From contig NZ_JAPQNS010000008.1 in the NCBI RefSeq assembly GCF_028867935.1, positions 186,001 through 250,000 on the forward strand: DNA of 64,000 nt, given 5' to 3'. Below are positions 55,383 to 64,000 of the stretch, in pieces. The stretch's first letter is position 1; each line of letters starts with the position of its first letter. This stretch comes from Flavobacterium sp. SUN052. GTDB lineage: Bacteria; Bacteroidota; Bacteroidia; Flavobacteriales; Flavobacteriaceae. The notes beneath the pieces are model-generated. The model searched no databases, was not told the origin of the DNA, and saw only the letters and a list, made by a program, of their open reading frames with translations. Both the position numbers and the translations under genes were made by a program.

Positions 55383-56432
55383 TTATAACCGACTCATATC
55401 GATTCGTACTGATAGCTGACTACTCCCTCCCGCCGTAGGAGTGTACACAAAGTGGGCATACGTAAGTTGAAACGCCCGCGCCTGCACCGAAGCGCCAAAC
55501 GATAAACCGGCCAAACCAGCTCCATTGAGCAGACGACCTTCCTGCCGTTGACGGTGATTATAAGCCACCAGCAGGTTCACGTTGCGACTAAAAAGCAACT
55601 CAGCTCCCACAATCAGGTGATGCGCTAGTCGATTAGCTACGCTTACTTGTCGGGGAATCACGTTACCATTCAGGTCGTAGGTGACATTGAGTGCGGGATC
55701 ATTGTATACAATATCAAATCGGTGTAGTTGGTAGCCGGTCAGCGTCAACCGAACGGGGGCGTGGGTAGGCTTGAACGTAACACCAGCCTGCAGGTCGAAG
55801 GGGAGTTCGGCATCGCGTGAGGGGCCGAAATTACGGAGCAGAACGCCCGCGTTTTTAGCTGCCAAACCAACTGTCAGTTCGCGTTTTGGGTGCCGCCAAA
55901 CGCCCCCCAAATCAGCCATCAAACCAAAAGCAGAGTAGGTCTCAATGGATGAACCGACGGCTTTCACCGTTGCGCCGATGGAGAAATTGCCTTCCGTACG
56001 GGCATGAGTCAAGCTGAGGGCGTAGTCATTGGCAGTAAACGTTCCGAGCGAATTTCCCTGCGGGTCGGAGAGGTCGAATTGGCCATAGCTCAGGTATTGC
56101 AAGCCCGCTGCCCAAGTGGACTTGTTGCTTTTGACCGGCAACCCATACTGGATGGTGTAGTACTTGGCGGCTGCCAGATACGGCATAAAACTAAGCGACA
56201 ATTGATTGTCAGGGAGCGAATCGGCAAGGGCAGGGTTATTCTGAAAATACACACCATCGGGCCGAGTTGCCGACGCTACCTGCCCGCCGAGCGCGGCCAC
56301 TCGTGCATGCGTAGGCAAGCTCAGAAACGGGAATACCCGCTGCCCACCAAATGATTGGGCAAAGGCCTTGTGCCCATTGATGAGACCGGCAACAAAACTC
56401 AAAGACAGCAGTAGAAGAATACGTTTTTTCAA
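55383..56432 (-). CDS. porQ: PorQ, type IX secretion outer membrane protein
   Basis: Exported protein of 349 residues: signal peptide ending KAFAQSFGG, then a PorV/PorQ-like beta-barrel (FPFLSLPTHARVAALGGQVASATRPDGVYFQNNPALAD, then SFMPYLAAAKYYTIQYG). PorQ works with the attachment complex of type IX secretion. The mannanase and the 61.9 kb protein in this window carry the sorting domains this system uses. It starts within the end of the next upstream gene (ATGA overlap at 56429-56432). Confidence 0.88.
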   Translation of the reverse strand: MKKRILLLLSLSFVAGLINGHKAFAQSFGGQRVFPFLSLPTHARVAALGGQVASATRPDGVYFQNNPALADSLPDNQLSLSFMPYLAAAKYYTIQYGLPVKSNKSTWAAGLQYLSYGQFDLSDPQGNSLGTFTANDYALSLTHARTEGNFSIGATVKAVGSSIETYSAFGLMADLGGVWRHPKRELTVGLAAKNAGVLLRNFGPSRDAELPFDLQAGVTFKPTHAPVRLTLTGYQLHRFDIVYNDPALNVTYDLNGNVIPRQVSVANRLAHHLIVGAELLFSRNVNLLVAYNHRQRQEGRLLNGAGLAGLSFGASVQARAFQLTYAHFVYTPTAGGSSQLSVRIDMSRL

Positions 56433-57124
56433 AGGCTAAAACCAATTTTTAGGCCTGCGGTAAGACTAGGCCAAACTTTACTACCCGCATCAAAGCGATT
56501 TTGCTTGAAAAATACATCGGGTAAATGACCGGCCGCATAGCCGGAATAATCCATAACATTCGTATAACGGATACCAGCCCCAAGATACACATCGAACAAC
56601 ACTCTGCCAGGTTTTTTGTCGACACCATGCAGTGCAAACTGTCGGCCAATTTTGAGGTGTGACCCAATCACAAACCGGCTTTTACGAACATCTACCTGAA
56701 AACCTGTGGAACCACTACTATTCTGGTACTCTTTGTCAATTACATTGATTTGCTTTCCCATCAACTCCACTGCCCAATAATTCCCCAGTGGCGGCATGAC
56801 TTTGATTTGAATGTTTCGGGAACGGTTTGTTCTGTAACGGCCAGTATAACGCCTAAATTCATTACGAACCCGCCAAATTTCGCCCGCTTTCATAGCACGA
56901 TAGTCACTCCCCAAAATGGGCAATTTGTTAGTACCATAGCCCAACTCGGTCTGGAAAGAGGTGTGCGAACCAACCGAAATTTCTAAACCAAGCGAAACCG
57001 TTGCATCGGTGTCAATAAGCGACAGGGGAGCTATCTTTATTACGTATCGCCGATTGTAAGCAATGGTCGAATCCTGAGCGTGGGCCGTGGAAACCGTTAG
57101 CAGGATTAGAAGAAGTATTCGCAT
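56429..57124 (-). CDS. exported outer-membrane-type protein of unknown function
   Basis: Protein of 231 residues. ATG 57124 starts a signal peptide (MRILLLILLTVSTAHAQD); the frame is open to 57268, but only through the palindrome. The mature part has alternating strands of a small beta-barrel type (KIAPLSLIDTDATVSLGLEIS, ending SLTAGLKIGFSL), similar to DUF3575-type proteins. It overlaps the start of porQ by four bases, so the two are translationally coupled. Confidence 0.65.
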   Translation of the reverse strand: MRILLLILLTVSTAHAQDSTIAYNRRYVIKIAPLSLIDTDATVSLGLEISVGSHTSFQTELGYGTNKLPILGSDYRAMKAGEIWRVRNEFRRYTGRYRTNRSRNIQIKVMPPLGNYWAVELMGKQINVIDKEYQNSSGSTGFQVDVRKSRFVIGSHLKIGRQFALHGVDKKPGRVLFDVYLGAGIRYTNVMDYSGYAAGHLPDVFFKQNRFDAGSKVWPSLTAGLKIGFSL

Positions 57125-57140
57125 AGTTGATGATGTTTGG

Positions 57141-57299
57141 GTGTAGGACAAGTTTGCAATGAATTGTAAATCCGGCTTGATTGCTGACGCACGTGGGCTT
57201 CGACTCCGCTCAGCCTGACAGGAAACGCTCAAGATGGTCGTCAGGCTGAGCGGAGTCGAAGCCCACATGCGTCAGCAATTTTTAGAACTTGTCCTACAC
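57141..57299. repeat. nested palindromic element, family B copy 2
   Basis: The inner arms (57181-57219 and 57240-57278) pair over 39 bases with one mismatch and share the family B core with 10255-10349. An outer pair, GTGTAGGACAAGTT (57141-57154) and AACTTGTCCTACAC (57286-57299), is perfect over 14 bases. It fills the divergent space between the exported-protein gene and the ArsC-like gene, so both promoters must lie in or beside it. Confidence 0.9.
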
Positions 57300-57361
57300 C
57301 CTCAAGTTTCCAGATGTTTCGATCTTCCTCCTACTATTTTTGCGAACTAAAACTGAATCTA

Positions 57362-57709
57362 ATGTACACGCTTTACGCCATTCCCAACTGCGATACCGTC
57401 AAAAAAGCCCGCCTGTGGCTGGCTGATCACGGCGTTTCGTACCAGTTCCACGACTACAAAAAAGCAGGCATCGACCGCCCAACCATTGAACATTGGCTAA
57501 CCCAGAAACCCTGGGAAGAACTCGTTAACCGGACGGGCGCAACCTGGCGGCAGTTACCGGAGTCGGAACGCCCAACCACCTCCCAAGAAGCCATTGTGTT
57601 GATGATGGCTAAACCCTCCGTAATTCGGCGACCCTTGATTGAGTTAAACGGAAAAATTGTTGCGCTGGGGTTTAAAACGGATGATTATCAGCAAGTTTTA
57701 ATACGTTAA
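57362..57709 (+). CDS. ArsC/Spx-family protein (YffB-like)
   Basis: Protein of 115 residues with a thioredoxin-like fold of the arsenate reductase family: MYTLYAIPNCDTVKKARLWL, with a single active-site cysteine in place of a CxxC pair, then PSVIRRPLIELNGKIVALGF. Family members include glutathione-dependent reductases and the regulator Spx. ATG 57362 fits the family start; an ATG at 57314 lies in the leader. No arsenic genes are nearby, so an arsenate role is doubtful. Confidence 0.83.
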   Translation: MYTLYAIPNCDTVKKARLWLADHGVSYQFHDYKKAGIDRPTIEHWLTQKPWEELVNRTGATWRQLPESERPTTSQEAIVLMMAKPSVIRRPLIELNGKIVALGFKTDDYQQVLIR

Positions 57710-57837
57710 AACCCTGGCTCAAAGGCCAAACCCTATTTTCACACTCCCAACAAAACTGGGTGCAAACCGATTACTGGGTTGGAAGCGTCTCGAAACATAC
57801 CGTAATCTACAGGGACATAATTCGGCCTTATGGCCCA

Positions 57838-57854
57838 CCGTAGCACCGCTACGG
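57838..57854. repeat. short perfect hairpin, possible interspersed repeat
   Basis: CCGTAGC and GCTACGG flank ACC at 57838-57854. It lies in the 222-base spacer 57710-57931 before the DUF819 gene, together with a second small hairpin (GTTTTG/CAAAAC near 57905-57921). I recall similar sequences in other Bacteroidota intergenic spaces. No gene is visible in this spacer. Confidence 0.45.
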
Positions 57855-57931
57855 CGTACTTATACCATAGACCCCGATTTGGTCGCATCGGTTGGAATGT
57901 GCAGTTTTGTTTTCGCACAAAACTAATCTGC

Positions 57932-59164
57932 ATGATTACGAATGACGCCGTTGTTCTCGGAATTCTATTAGCCATTCTGGCCTTCGTGTTCCAGACAGCC
58001 GACAGTCCCCGTTCTTTCTGGCAACGGTTTTATCATTATATACCAGCTACGCTTCTCTGTTATTTTTTGCCTTCGTTGCTTAACACCACGGGTTTGGTCG
58101 ATGGGGCCAACAGCGGTTTGTATCCCGTCGTGTCGCGGTATATGCTCCCGGCGAGTTTGGTATTGTTTACGCTCAGCGTTGACTTTGGGGCCTTTCGGCG
58201 GTTGGGACGGGCATCGGTGTTACTATTTGCGGCTTCGGCGGTGAGTATTATGCTGGGTGGCCCGCTGGCGGTTTGGCTGCTGGCTCATGTGGCCCCTGAA
58301 CTGGTGGGCGGGCAGGGGCCCGATGCCGTTTGGCGGGGTATGGCCACCATGGCAGGAACCTGGATTGGTGGTGGCGCTAATCAAACGGCCCTCAAAGAAG
58401 TGTTTCAGCCCAGCGACAAACTGTTTTCGGCGTTTGTTACGGTCGATATTTTCGTGGCCAACAGCTGGCTGGCGGTACTGATTTACGGAGCAGGGCGCTC
58501 AAAAACCATTGACCGCTGGTTCCGGGCCGATGCGTCGGCAGTGGAAGCCGTAAAGCAGCGCGTGACTGAACAGGCCGAAGCCATCCGGCGCATCCCGACC
58601 GTTACGGATTTTATCACCATACTCGCGCTGGGTTTTGGGGCCACGGCTCTTGCCCACGCTCTGGCAGACTGGATTGCCCCCTTTATCGACGCAAACTACC
58701 CCGTATTGAGGCAATTTAGTCTCAATGCTCCGTTCTTCTGGATTGTTGGTGTGGCTACGGCCCTCGGCATTGGGCTTTCGTTTACGCGGGCGCGCCAACT
58801 CGAAGGAGCCGGGGCATCTAAAGTGGCAACGATCTTTCTGTACCTCATGATTGCCACTATTGGCCTGAAAGCCGACGTATTGGCCATTGCCGAGCAACCT
58901 GGACTAATTCTGGTTGGCTTGGTCTGGATGGCGTTCCATGTGCTCATCATGATTGGGGTGTGCTGGTTACTGCGCGCACCCTACTTCTTTCTGGCGGTTG
59001 GCAGTATGTCGTGCATTGGTGGCCCAGCCTCTGCTCCCATCGTAGCAGCTGCTTTTCACCCAGCGCTGGCCCCAGTTGGCGTTTTGATGGCTATTATGGG
59101 GTACGCTGTAGGATCATACATGGGGTATGTATGTGGAATACTGATGCAATTGGCGTCGCCATAA
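57932..59164 (+). CDS. DUF819-family membrane protein
   Basis: Membrane protein of 410 residues with about ten helices, built from two halves. It begins MITNDAVVLGILLAILAFVFQ, and contains ATMAGTWIGGGANQTALKEVF and MSCIGGPASAPIVAAAFHP, the two glycine-rich loops typical of DUF819. Such proteins resemble bile-acid/sodium-type transporters; substrate unknown. ATG 57932 is chosen over the upstream frame opening, whose residues look non-coding. Confidence 0.85.
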   Translation: MITNDAVVLGILLAILAFVFQTADSPRSFWQRFYHYIPATLLCYFLPSLLNTTGLVDGANSGLYPVVSRYMLPASLVLFTLSVDFGAFRRLGRASVLLFAASAVSIMLGGPLAVWLLAHVAPELVGGQGPDAVWRGMATMAGTWIGGGANQTALKEVFQPSDKLFSAFVTVDIFVANSWLAVLIYGAGRSKTIDRWFRADASAVEAVKQRVTEQAEAIRRIPTVTDFITILALGFGATALAHALADWIAPFIDANYPVLRQFSLNAPFFWIVGVATALGIGLSFTRARQLEGAGASKVATIFLYLMIATIGLKADVLAIAEQPGLILVGLVWMAFHVLIMIGVCWLLRAPYFFLAVGSMSCIGGPASAPIVAAAFHPALAPVGVLMAIMGYAVGSYMGYVCGILMQLASP

Positions 59165-59286
59165 ACTCTATTTCTCTAGTCGATTAAAAACCAAACCAAA
59201 CGATGCCGGTTAGGCTATAAACGCAAAGCCACAGGATCTTGGAACCATAAACTCTTGTGGCTCTGCACAGCCTAATCAACATCGTT

Positions 59287-60444
59287 ATGAAAGCAGCTGT
59301 TTTTCACAAGCCCAACGATATTCGGTACGAGCATGCCGAAGACCCAAAAATTGAAGAATCACGCGATGCGATCATCCGCGTAACATCCACCGCCATCTGC
59401 GGTTCCGACCTTCACATCTACGACGGTGTTTTTCCGCAACTCCGTCCCATGACCCTTGGTCACGAGTTTATGGGCATCATAGAAGAAACCGGCAAGGGCG
59501 TAACTAACCTCAAAAAAGGCGATCGTGTTGTAGTGCCGTTCCCCATTGCCTGTGGGCATTGTCATTTCTGTACGCACGGGTTGCCGCCCCATTGCGAAAA
59601 CTCCAACCCCGACCACTACGGTCCACAGAGTAATTTGCTCAATGGCAAGGGCGGTGCGTTGTTTGGCTATACTGACCTCTACGGCGCGTATCAGGGCGGT
59701 CAGGCCGAATACGTTCGAGTACCATTTGCCGACTATGGACCCCGTAAAATCGACGATTCCTTAACCGACGAGCAGGTATTGTTCCTGACGGATATTTTCC
59801 CAACAGGCTGGTCATCCATCGACTGGGCAAATTTGCAGGGGGGCGAAACAGTGGTCATTTTCGGATCGGGACCAGTGGGGCTGATGGCGCAGAAATCGGC
59901 CTGGATAAAAGGGGCAGGCCGCGTTATCGCCGTTGACCCGCTCAATTATCGGCTCGACTTGGCCAGGCGTGTCAACAAAGTGGAAACACTAAATCCGCAC
60001 GATGTCGATGTTGTACAAGCTATCTACGATATGACCGGTGGCTTCGGAGCCGATGTATGTGTTGACGCCGTTGGTGCCGAAGCCGAGCGGTCTTTTCTGG
60101 AGCATGTCAAGTCCATCATCAAACTTCAGCCCGGCACCGACAAGGTTATCGACCTCTGTATGCAGGCCGTAAAGCGAGGAGGCATTGTTCCTGTTGTAGG
60201 CGCTTATGGTAGTCCGTACGACAATTTCCCTGTCCATCGCTTATTCGACAAAGGTATTACCATCCGGGCTGGGCAAGCCCCAGTGCATACATACATTGAT
60301 GAACTGATTTCGCACATCAAAGAAGGCCGCGTTGTGCTCGACGACATCATTACGCATACTATGCCGCTCTCACAGGTTGATCAGGCATACAAGATGTTTC
60401 GCGATAAAGCAGACGACTGCACAAAAGTGGTGTTGAAACCGTGA
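59287..60444 (+). CDS. zinc-dependent alcohol dehydrogenase (formaldehyde dehydrogenase-like)
   Basis: Dehydrogenase of 385 residues. ATG 59287 starts MKAAVFHKPNDIRY. The catalytic zinc ligands are Cys in ICGSDLH and His-Glu in LGHEFMG; four cysteines of the structural zinc site are in PIACGHCHFCTHGLPPHCENSN. The coenzyme motif is FGSGPVGLMAQ. The length and the long segment after the zinc site fit the glutathione-independent formaldehyde dehydrogenase/threonine-dehydrogenase-like group. Substrate is not determined. A palindrome follows the stop. Confidence 0.9.
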   Translation: MKAAVFHKPNDIRYEHAEDPKIEESRDAIIRVTSTAICGSDLHIYDGVFPQLRPMTLGHEFMGIIEETGKGVTNLKKGDRVVVPFPIACGHCHFCTHGLPPHCENSNPDHYGPQSNLLNGKGGALFGYTDLYGAYQGGQAEYVRVPFADYGPRKIDDSLTDEQVLFLTDIFPTGWSSIDWANLQGGETVVIFGSGPVGLMAQKSAWIKGAGRVIAVDPLNYRLDLARRVNKVETLNPHDVDVVQAIYDMTGGFGADVCVDAVGAEAERSFLEHVKSIIKLQPGTDKVIDLCMQAVKRGGIVPVVGAYGSPYDNFPVHRLFDKGITIRAGQAPVHTYIDELISHIKEGRVVLDDIITHTMPLSQVDQAYKMFRDKADDCTKVVLKP

Positions 60445-60454
60445 ATTAGTGATT

Positions 60455-60533
60455 AGTAGGCAGTGGCAGTAAGCAGTGGCTAGTTAATTCATAATCACTG
60501 GCAAGTATTTTCTGCTTACTGCCACCGCCTACT
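60455..60533. repeat. palindrome, family C
   Basis: AGTAGGCAGTGGCAGTAAG (left arm 60455-60476) pairs with 60512-60533 over 22 bases with one mismatch; the loop is 35 bases. It follows the alcohol dehydrogenase stop by 10 bases and could end its transcript, although a T run is not adjacent to the stem. Confidence 0.8.
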
Positions 60534-60656
60534 GTTCGCTGTTCACTGTTTTTTAATCTACCAAAAGTAATGTCTGGTTGAGTTCGATTGAGAAATCAGT
60601 CCTACTTTAGCGGCCCAAATCAGCTAACTTCATTATTTGCGCTACTCGTATTGGAT

Positions 60657-61901
60657 ATGCAACAACATGTACTTGTCTTCATTCTGTTGCTTTCCTTTTC
60701 TGCCGCCTGCGGTCAGATGCTACCCGATCGTCCTTTTTCAGTGACCTATTTTACGGTTAAGGCCGATCAGTCGGAGGTGGTGAGCTCCCGTAATATTTTT
60801 GTTTACGATGCAAAAGGGCGACTAACTAAAAGCAGAACCGAAGCCCCGGTGGGTAATAATCTCTTCACGAGCCATCTGGTTGCGACTTATACCTACGACT
60901 CCCGCGACTCACTCACAGGGTTTGTTTTCACAGGAGCCAACAAACCCAATGGCAATGCCTTCAGAACTAGATTTGTATTTACCCGCGACGAACGAGGAAA
61001 TAAAGTAAGCGAAGAGGGCAGCGCATGGGATTTTACCCAAAAGGCATGGCGTAAAACGCAGCGGACGATACAAACTTTCGACGGCCAAAATCGAGTTACA
61101 GGCAGTCGGTTTTCGAATTATAACGAAACCGCTCAGACATGGGGCTCGGAGTCGGTAAGCACATACACCTACACCGACCGACGGCAGATAGTGGAGTCGG
61201 CAGGGCAGCGATTAATAACCCTTTATGACGAAAAAAATCGGATCATCCAGTCTACCAGTGAAGAAGTAGAAAAAGGGCAATGGGTGCTGAAACACCTTAC
61301 TACAACCGATCACAAAGCTACCGAAAGCGTAAGCCGACAGTATAGTCACCCAAAAATCAGCCAGCCTTATTCTATTGTCACAACGCGCCAGAATGCTCAA
61401 GGCAAACCAGTTCGAGTCAACTTCCAGCTCAACCAGTCGGTGCATCGCATTACGGATTTACCACTTGACCCACTCACCAATCGGAGTTTCAACAGCTATG
61501 TGTACGACACGGCTGGCCGCCTGACCGAGCAAGTGAATTGGGAGTACTTGATTGGAACAACAACGACCCGTCGCACCATCGGAGTTAGGTACACATACAA
61601 TAATAGCTACCCTGACCAGCCCGCACTTACGGTCTACCCTAATCCAACTACTGGCCTGATCAATTTGCTCAATGAGGGAAGTTACGGCTGTGTGGAACGG
61701 TATGAGGTGCTCACGTTGAGCGGTCAGATTATGCAACAGGCAGCGGCATCGGTTGATATAAAACTTGCCGACACACCTCAATGCAGCCCTAAAATTAACC
61801 TTTCGACCTTGCCTGATGGCCCCTATGTTGTACGTCTTTTTTTAGGTGACGGCTCCGTTGTTTCTCGTCAGGTGTCAAAAAAGACAGCCGCCAGCAAGTA
61901 A
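60657..61901 (+). CDS. T9SS-secreted protein with YD-like repeats
   Basis: Protein of 414 residues. ATG 60657 gives a signal peptide (MQQHVLVFILLLSFSAACGQ). The middle has repeated short units such as YDAKGRLTKSRTE, YDSRDSLTGFVF, YDEKNRIIQST and YDTAGRLTEQVNW, of the kind found in YD/RHS-type beta-strand repeats. The last 90 residues (LTVYPNPTTGLINLLN onward, ending SRQVSKK) are a T9SS type A sorting domain. It is probably a surface or secreted protein; no catalytic motif is visible. Confidence 0.8.
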   Translation: MQQHVLVFILLLSFSAACGQMLPDRPFSVTYFTVKADQSEVVSSRNIFVYDAKGRLTKSRTEAPVGNNLFTSHLVATYTYDSRDSLTGFVFTGANKPNGNAFRTRFVFTRDERGNKVSEEGSAWDFTQKAWRKTQRTIQTFDGQNRVTGSRFSNYNETAQTWGSESVSTYTYTDRRQIVESAGQRLITLYDEKNRIIQSTSEEVEKGQWVLKHLTTTDHKATESVSRQYSHPKISQPYSIVTTRQNAQGKPVRVNFQLNQSVHRITDLPLDPLTNRSFNSYVYDTAGRLTEQVNWEYLIGTTTTRRTIGVRYTYNNSYPDQPALTVYPNPTTGLINLLNEGSYGCVERYEVLTLSGQIMQQAAASVDIKLADTPQCSPKINLSTLPDGPYVVRLFLGDGSVVSRQVSKKTAASK

Positions 61902-61966
61902 CAGCTCGTGCATCACTAAGATGCTTGACCCGTTGCTTACTGGCGGCTTAACAATAAATCGCACTG

Positions 61967-62923
61967 TTAATCCAGTCCCTCAGCTTCGATTGGCTCCATG
62001 CGTTCGCGGGCAATCTCGGCCTGGTGTTGCTGACCAGAATAGATTGCTCCTGATGAAACTGGTTCTACAGACGCTTCTATCTCATAATCGGCATCAGTTA
62101 TAGCCCGTTCGTAGGGTCGAAACGTACCTTTTGACACCCAGTAGGCAGCAAGGCCAACATAAGTAGCGGCCAAACCTGCAGCGGTATAAGCGACCAATGA
62201 TTTATCGGGCTTATTCCAGTGCCGGGTAGCTATACCCCCAAAACCAGCAATAAACGGTACCATAAACCACGGGTCATTTAATTGCCGGGCAATGGCATAT
62301 CCTGCTGCCCCAGTGGCTGCTAGAATCCCAGCCGCCACCGGCAAATCGCGCTCATCGTCACGATCCCACAAACCAAGCGTCAGCAACGAATCTGGCGTAC
62401 CAACAACGGTAGCTGCTGTGAGCCAGCCCGTATAAAGGCTGACCGGAATACGCAGATACTTCTCAGGCGCAGGAACATCAGTTTTACCAATCTCCAGGCT
62501 GTGGTGCAACCCCAAGGCAGCAATCAAATTCGCCTTGGTTGTAACGTCCGAAATAACCACACTTTCGGGATTCGACTGAGCGAAAAACTTGCCAAAAATA
62601 GCGTTCAGTGCAAAGCTTCTCCACCACCAGGGCATGGCTTCCTGATAGCGTGGATTGTACGCCTGTGAAGGCAGCGCCTGATGAGCTAATAGAGCGGTAA
62701 GGCCGGTGTAAACCGTGCCCCAAACTGCACCAAAGGCCCAGCCCGCCGGAACGATCAAATTTTTACTAAACACCTCCTGATACTCCGTTGGCACGTCGTA
62801 TTCTTGTTCGGGATCGTCTTTCCGGCTTACTCTCCGCGACCGACTGCTCGATGTGGTTGTATAAATAATACTTCCCACTGCCAACACCGCCGTGGCTATG
62901 CGCCAAAAATGGGAGTTTTTCAT
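61967..62923 (-). CDS. TspO/MBR-like tryptophan-rich membrane protein
   Basis: Membrane protein of 318 residues. After an N-terminal anchor (MKNSHFWRIATAVLAVGSIIY) and a basic/acidic linker it has LIVPAGWAFGAVWGTVYTGLTALLAHQ, the core signature of TspO proteins (PxWxFGxVW), then several more helices. TspO alone is about 160 residues, so this is the longer Bacteroidota/cyanobacterial form. ATG 62923 is chosen; the stop of the upstream SDR gene overlaps it by one base. Tetrapyrrole binding is inferred from TspO. Confidence 0.75.
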   Translation of the reverse strand: MKNSHFWRIATAVLAVGSIIYTTTSSSRSRRVSRKDDPEQEYDVPTEYQEVFSKNLIVPAGWAFGAVWGTVYTGLTALLAHQALPSQAYNPRYQEAMPWWWRSFALNAIFGKFFAQSNPESVVISDVTTKANLIAALGLHHSLEIGKTDVPAPEKYLRIPVSLYTGWLTAATVVGTPDSLLTLGLWDRDDERDLPVAAGILAATGAAGYAIARQLNDPWFMVPFIAGFGGIATRHWNKPDKSLVAYTAAGLAATYVGLAAYWVSKGTFRPYERAITDADYEIEASVEPVSSGAIYSGQQHQAEIARERMEPIEAEGLD

Positions 62924-63999
62924 TACGCTACCGCTGTTTTTACCTTGCTCTTCAATGCATCCCAACCATCAGCCAGCGACTCTTTGGCATCGTCAAATGA
63001 GCCGTTGTGTTTCACACTCTCTTTGGTGTCGTGTTTTACCTTGTCCCAGCCGTTGGCTACCGCACTTTTCGCATCTTCGAATGCTCCGTTGTGTTTCACT
63101 TTGTCCCAATTATCGGCCACGGCACTTTTTGCATCCTCAAAAAAGCCATTGGCTTTGTGTTTCAGACGACCAGCCTTATAGCGATACCGTGCTTTTGTGG
63201 CCAGGTCGGCGTTGTTATAAGCTGTAACAAGGGCTACGCCTGCAATCACAGCGGCAGCAATACCCAGCCCAATTGCCCAGGCAGAGGTGTTACTTTCTTT
63301 TTGTTCCTCTTCTTTCGGCGTATTCATGTGGCGCATCATGCCAGCCATCGTTTCCTGGGGCGACACATACGACATTACCTCGTACGCTTTATTAAGAGGA
63401 CCACCAGGTACAACTTTAGATTTTCCGGCCATAAGCGCATTATAGCCATCTTTGGCAACCACAGCTGGATCATCTAACTGATCCTCTACATTCAATTTAG
63501 GAGCACCTGCTTCCCGGAAGAAATTAGTGTCGGTTGCATTTGGCAACAGAGCCGTAACGGTAACATTAGTGTCTTTCAACTCATTATTCAGCGACTGCGT
63601 GAAGTTGAAAACATACGCTTTTGTCGCAGCATACACCGCCATTAAGGGGAACGGCGTGATGGACACCAATGAGGCCAATTGCAGAATTTTGCCTTCGTTA
63701 CGAGCGACCATGTCTTTCAAAAACAACTTGGTCATGTGTGTTAACGTCAACACATTGAGGTGAATCAGCGATTTTTCACGCTCCCAATCGGTGTCGGTAG
63801 CGAACTTGCCATAAGTGGCTACTGCCGCATCATTCACCAATACATTAACGGTAATACCCCGGCCTGTAACTTCGTCATATACTTCCTGAGCAACGTTTTC
63901 GCGCGATAAGTCTTTACTGATAACAGTGGTTTGGACACCGTAATCCTGCTGAAAATCGTCGGCAAGTTGATTAAGTTTTTCGTCGTTGCGGGAGATCAA
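62923..63999 (-). CDS. SDR oxidoreductase with membrane-anchored repeat tail (5' end outside window)
   Basis: Partial protein; the first residues lie beyond the window end. The visible part starts ISRNDEKLNQLADDFQ, so the NAD-binding glycine loop is missing, and has the SDR features LVNDAAVATYGKF, QLASLVSITPFPLMAVYAATKAYVF (Tyr/Lys pair) and a usual end near 240. After that comes a membrane segment (WAIGLGIAAAVIAGVALVTAYNN) and a tail of about 80 residues made of three copies of a unit such as FEDAKSAVANGWDKVKHD, a charged helical repeat. The tail is not part of the SDR fold. The TspO-like gene overlaps its stop by one base. Confidence 0.8.
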   Translation of the reverse strand: MISRNDEKLNQLADDFQQDYGVQTTVISKDLSRENVAQEVYDEVTGRGITVNVLVNDAAVATYGKFATDTDWEREKSLIHLNVLTLTHMTKLFLKDMVARNEGKILQLASLVSITPFPLMAVYAATKAYVFNFTQSLNNELKDTNVTVTALLPNATDTNFFREAGAPKLNVEDQLDDPAVVAKDGYNALMAGKSKVVPGGPLNKAYEVMSYVSPQETMAGMMRHMNTPKEEEQKESNTSAWAIGLGIAAAVIAGVALVTAYNNADLATKARYRYKAGRLKHKANGFFEDAKSAVADNWDKVKHNGAFEDAKSAVANGWDKVKHDTKESVKHNGSFDDAKESLADGWDALKSKVKTAVA

Positions 64000-64000
64000 T

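Noticed and set aside
57314..57361. Upstream ATG for the ArsC-like gene
   Set aside because: The added 16 residues are not part of the thioredoxin-like fold, which starts exactly at MYTLYAIPNC.

Overview
This 64 kb window looks like a chromosomal piece of an aerobic Bacteroidota bacterium of the order Cytophagales, most like Spirosoma and its relatives. This is inferred from protein style, not from a marker gene. Supporting signs are type IX secretion C-terminal sorting domains on two exported proteins, a PorQ homologue, TAnnTTTG-type -7 promoter elements with weak Shine-Dalgarno sequences, a two-in-one RND permease/TolC-like polypeptide, and a TssD-type Hcp of the Bacteroidota type VI system. 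I saw no rRNA, tRNA, CRISPR array or intact insertion sequence.

Layout. 0-3.4 kb: a secreted GH26 mannanase, a small membrane protein and an unrecognised 251-residue beta-rich protein. 3.6-6.9 kb: a caspase-like protease fused to an alpha/beta-hydrolase. 7-10.2 kb (minus): esterase/beta-propeller, O-methyltransferase and NTF2-like genes. 10.7-16.8 kb: a sugar-oxidising GMC pair, a GH20 beta-hexosaminidase and an HGSNAT-like acyltransferase. 16.9-20.4 kb: an AT-rich accessory island with a nuclease-like AAA ATPase, an unknown protein, a PD-(D/E)XK protein and an attC-like hairpin. 21-22.8 kb: gamma-glutamyltransferase. 22.8-27.1 kb (minus): a second caspase fusion, this time with an SGNH hydrolase, then a third, exported caspase in an operon with a membrane protein and an AT-rich lipoprotein. 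29.5-32.5 kb (minus): amidase, orphan TssD/Hcp, a decayed sortilin-like pseudogene and a DAPG-hydrolase-like gene. 32.5-38.2 kb (minus): RND efflux pump. 38.6-47.6 kb: regulators (LysR, LysR, AraC, ArsR) with MFS, isocitrate dehydrogenase, SDR and DoxX genes. 47.8-52.1 kb: GlgE and maltokinase with a Uma2 nuclease gene between them. 52.2-57.1 kb: MFS transporter, HslU, PorQ and an outer-membrane-type protein. 57.4-64 kb: ArsC-like protein, DUF819 transporter, zinc alcohol dehydrogenase, a T9SS cargo, a TspO-like protein and an SDR cut by the window end.

The most unusual content is the set of three caspase-fold proteins within 24 kb. Two are paralogous fusions that keep the caspase and a similar middle region but carry different C-terminal hydrolases (lipase-like or SGNH-like), as if a caspase switch were attached to exchangeable membrane- or wall-attacking enzymes. 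A beta-rich protein of gasdermin-like size lies just upstream of one of them. With the AT-rich AAA/TOPRIM-type island and the amidase/TssD pair, this suggests a conflict or cell-death region, but that is inference.

Intergenic spaces carry several families of long palindromes. Two families occur twice each, with arms of 29 to 39 bp. One copy reaches into the end of a coding sequence.
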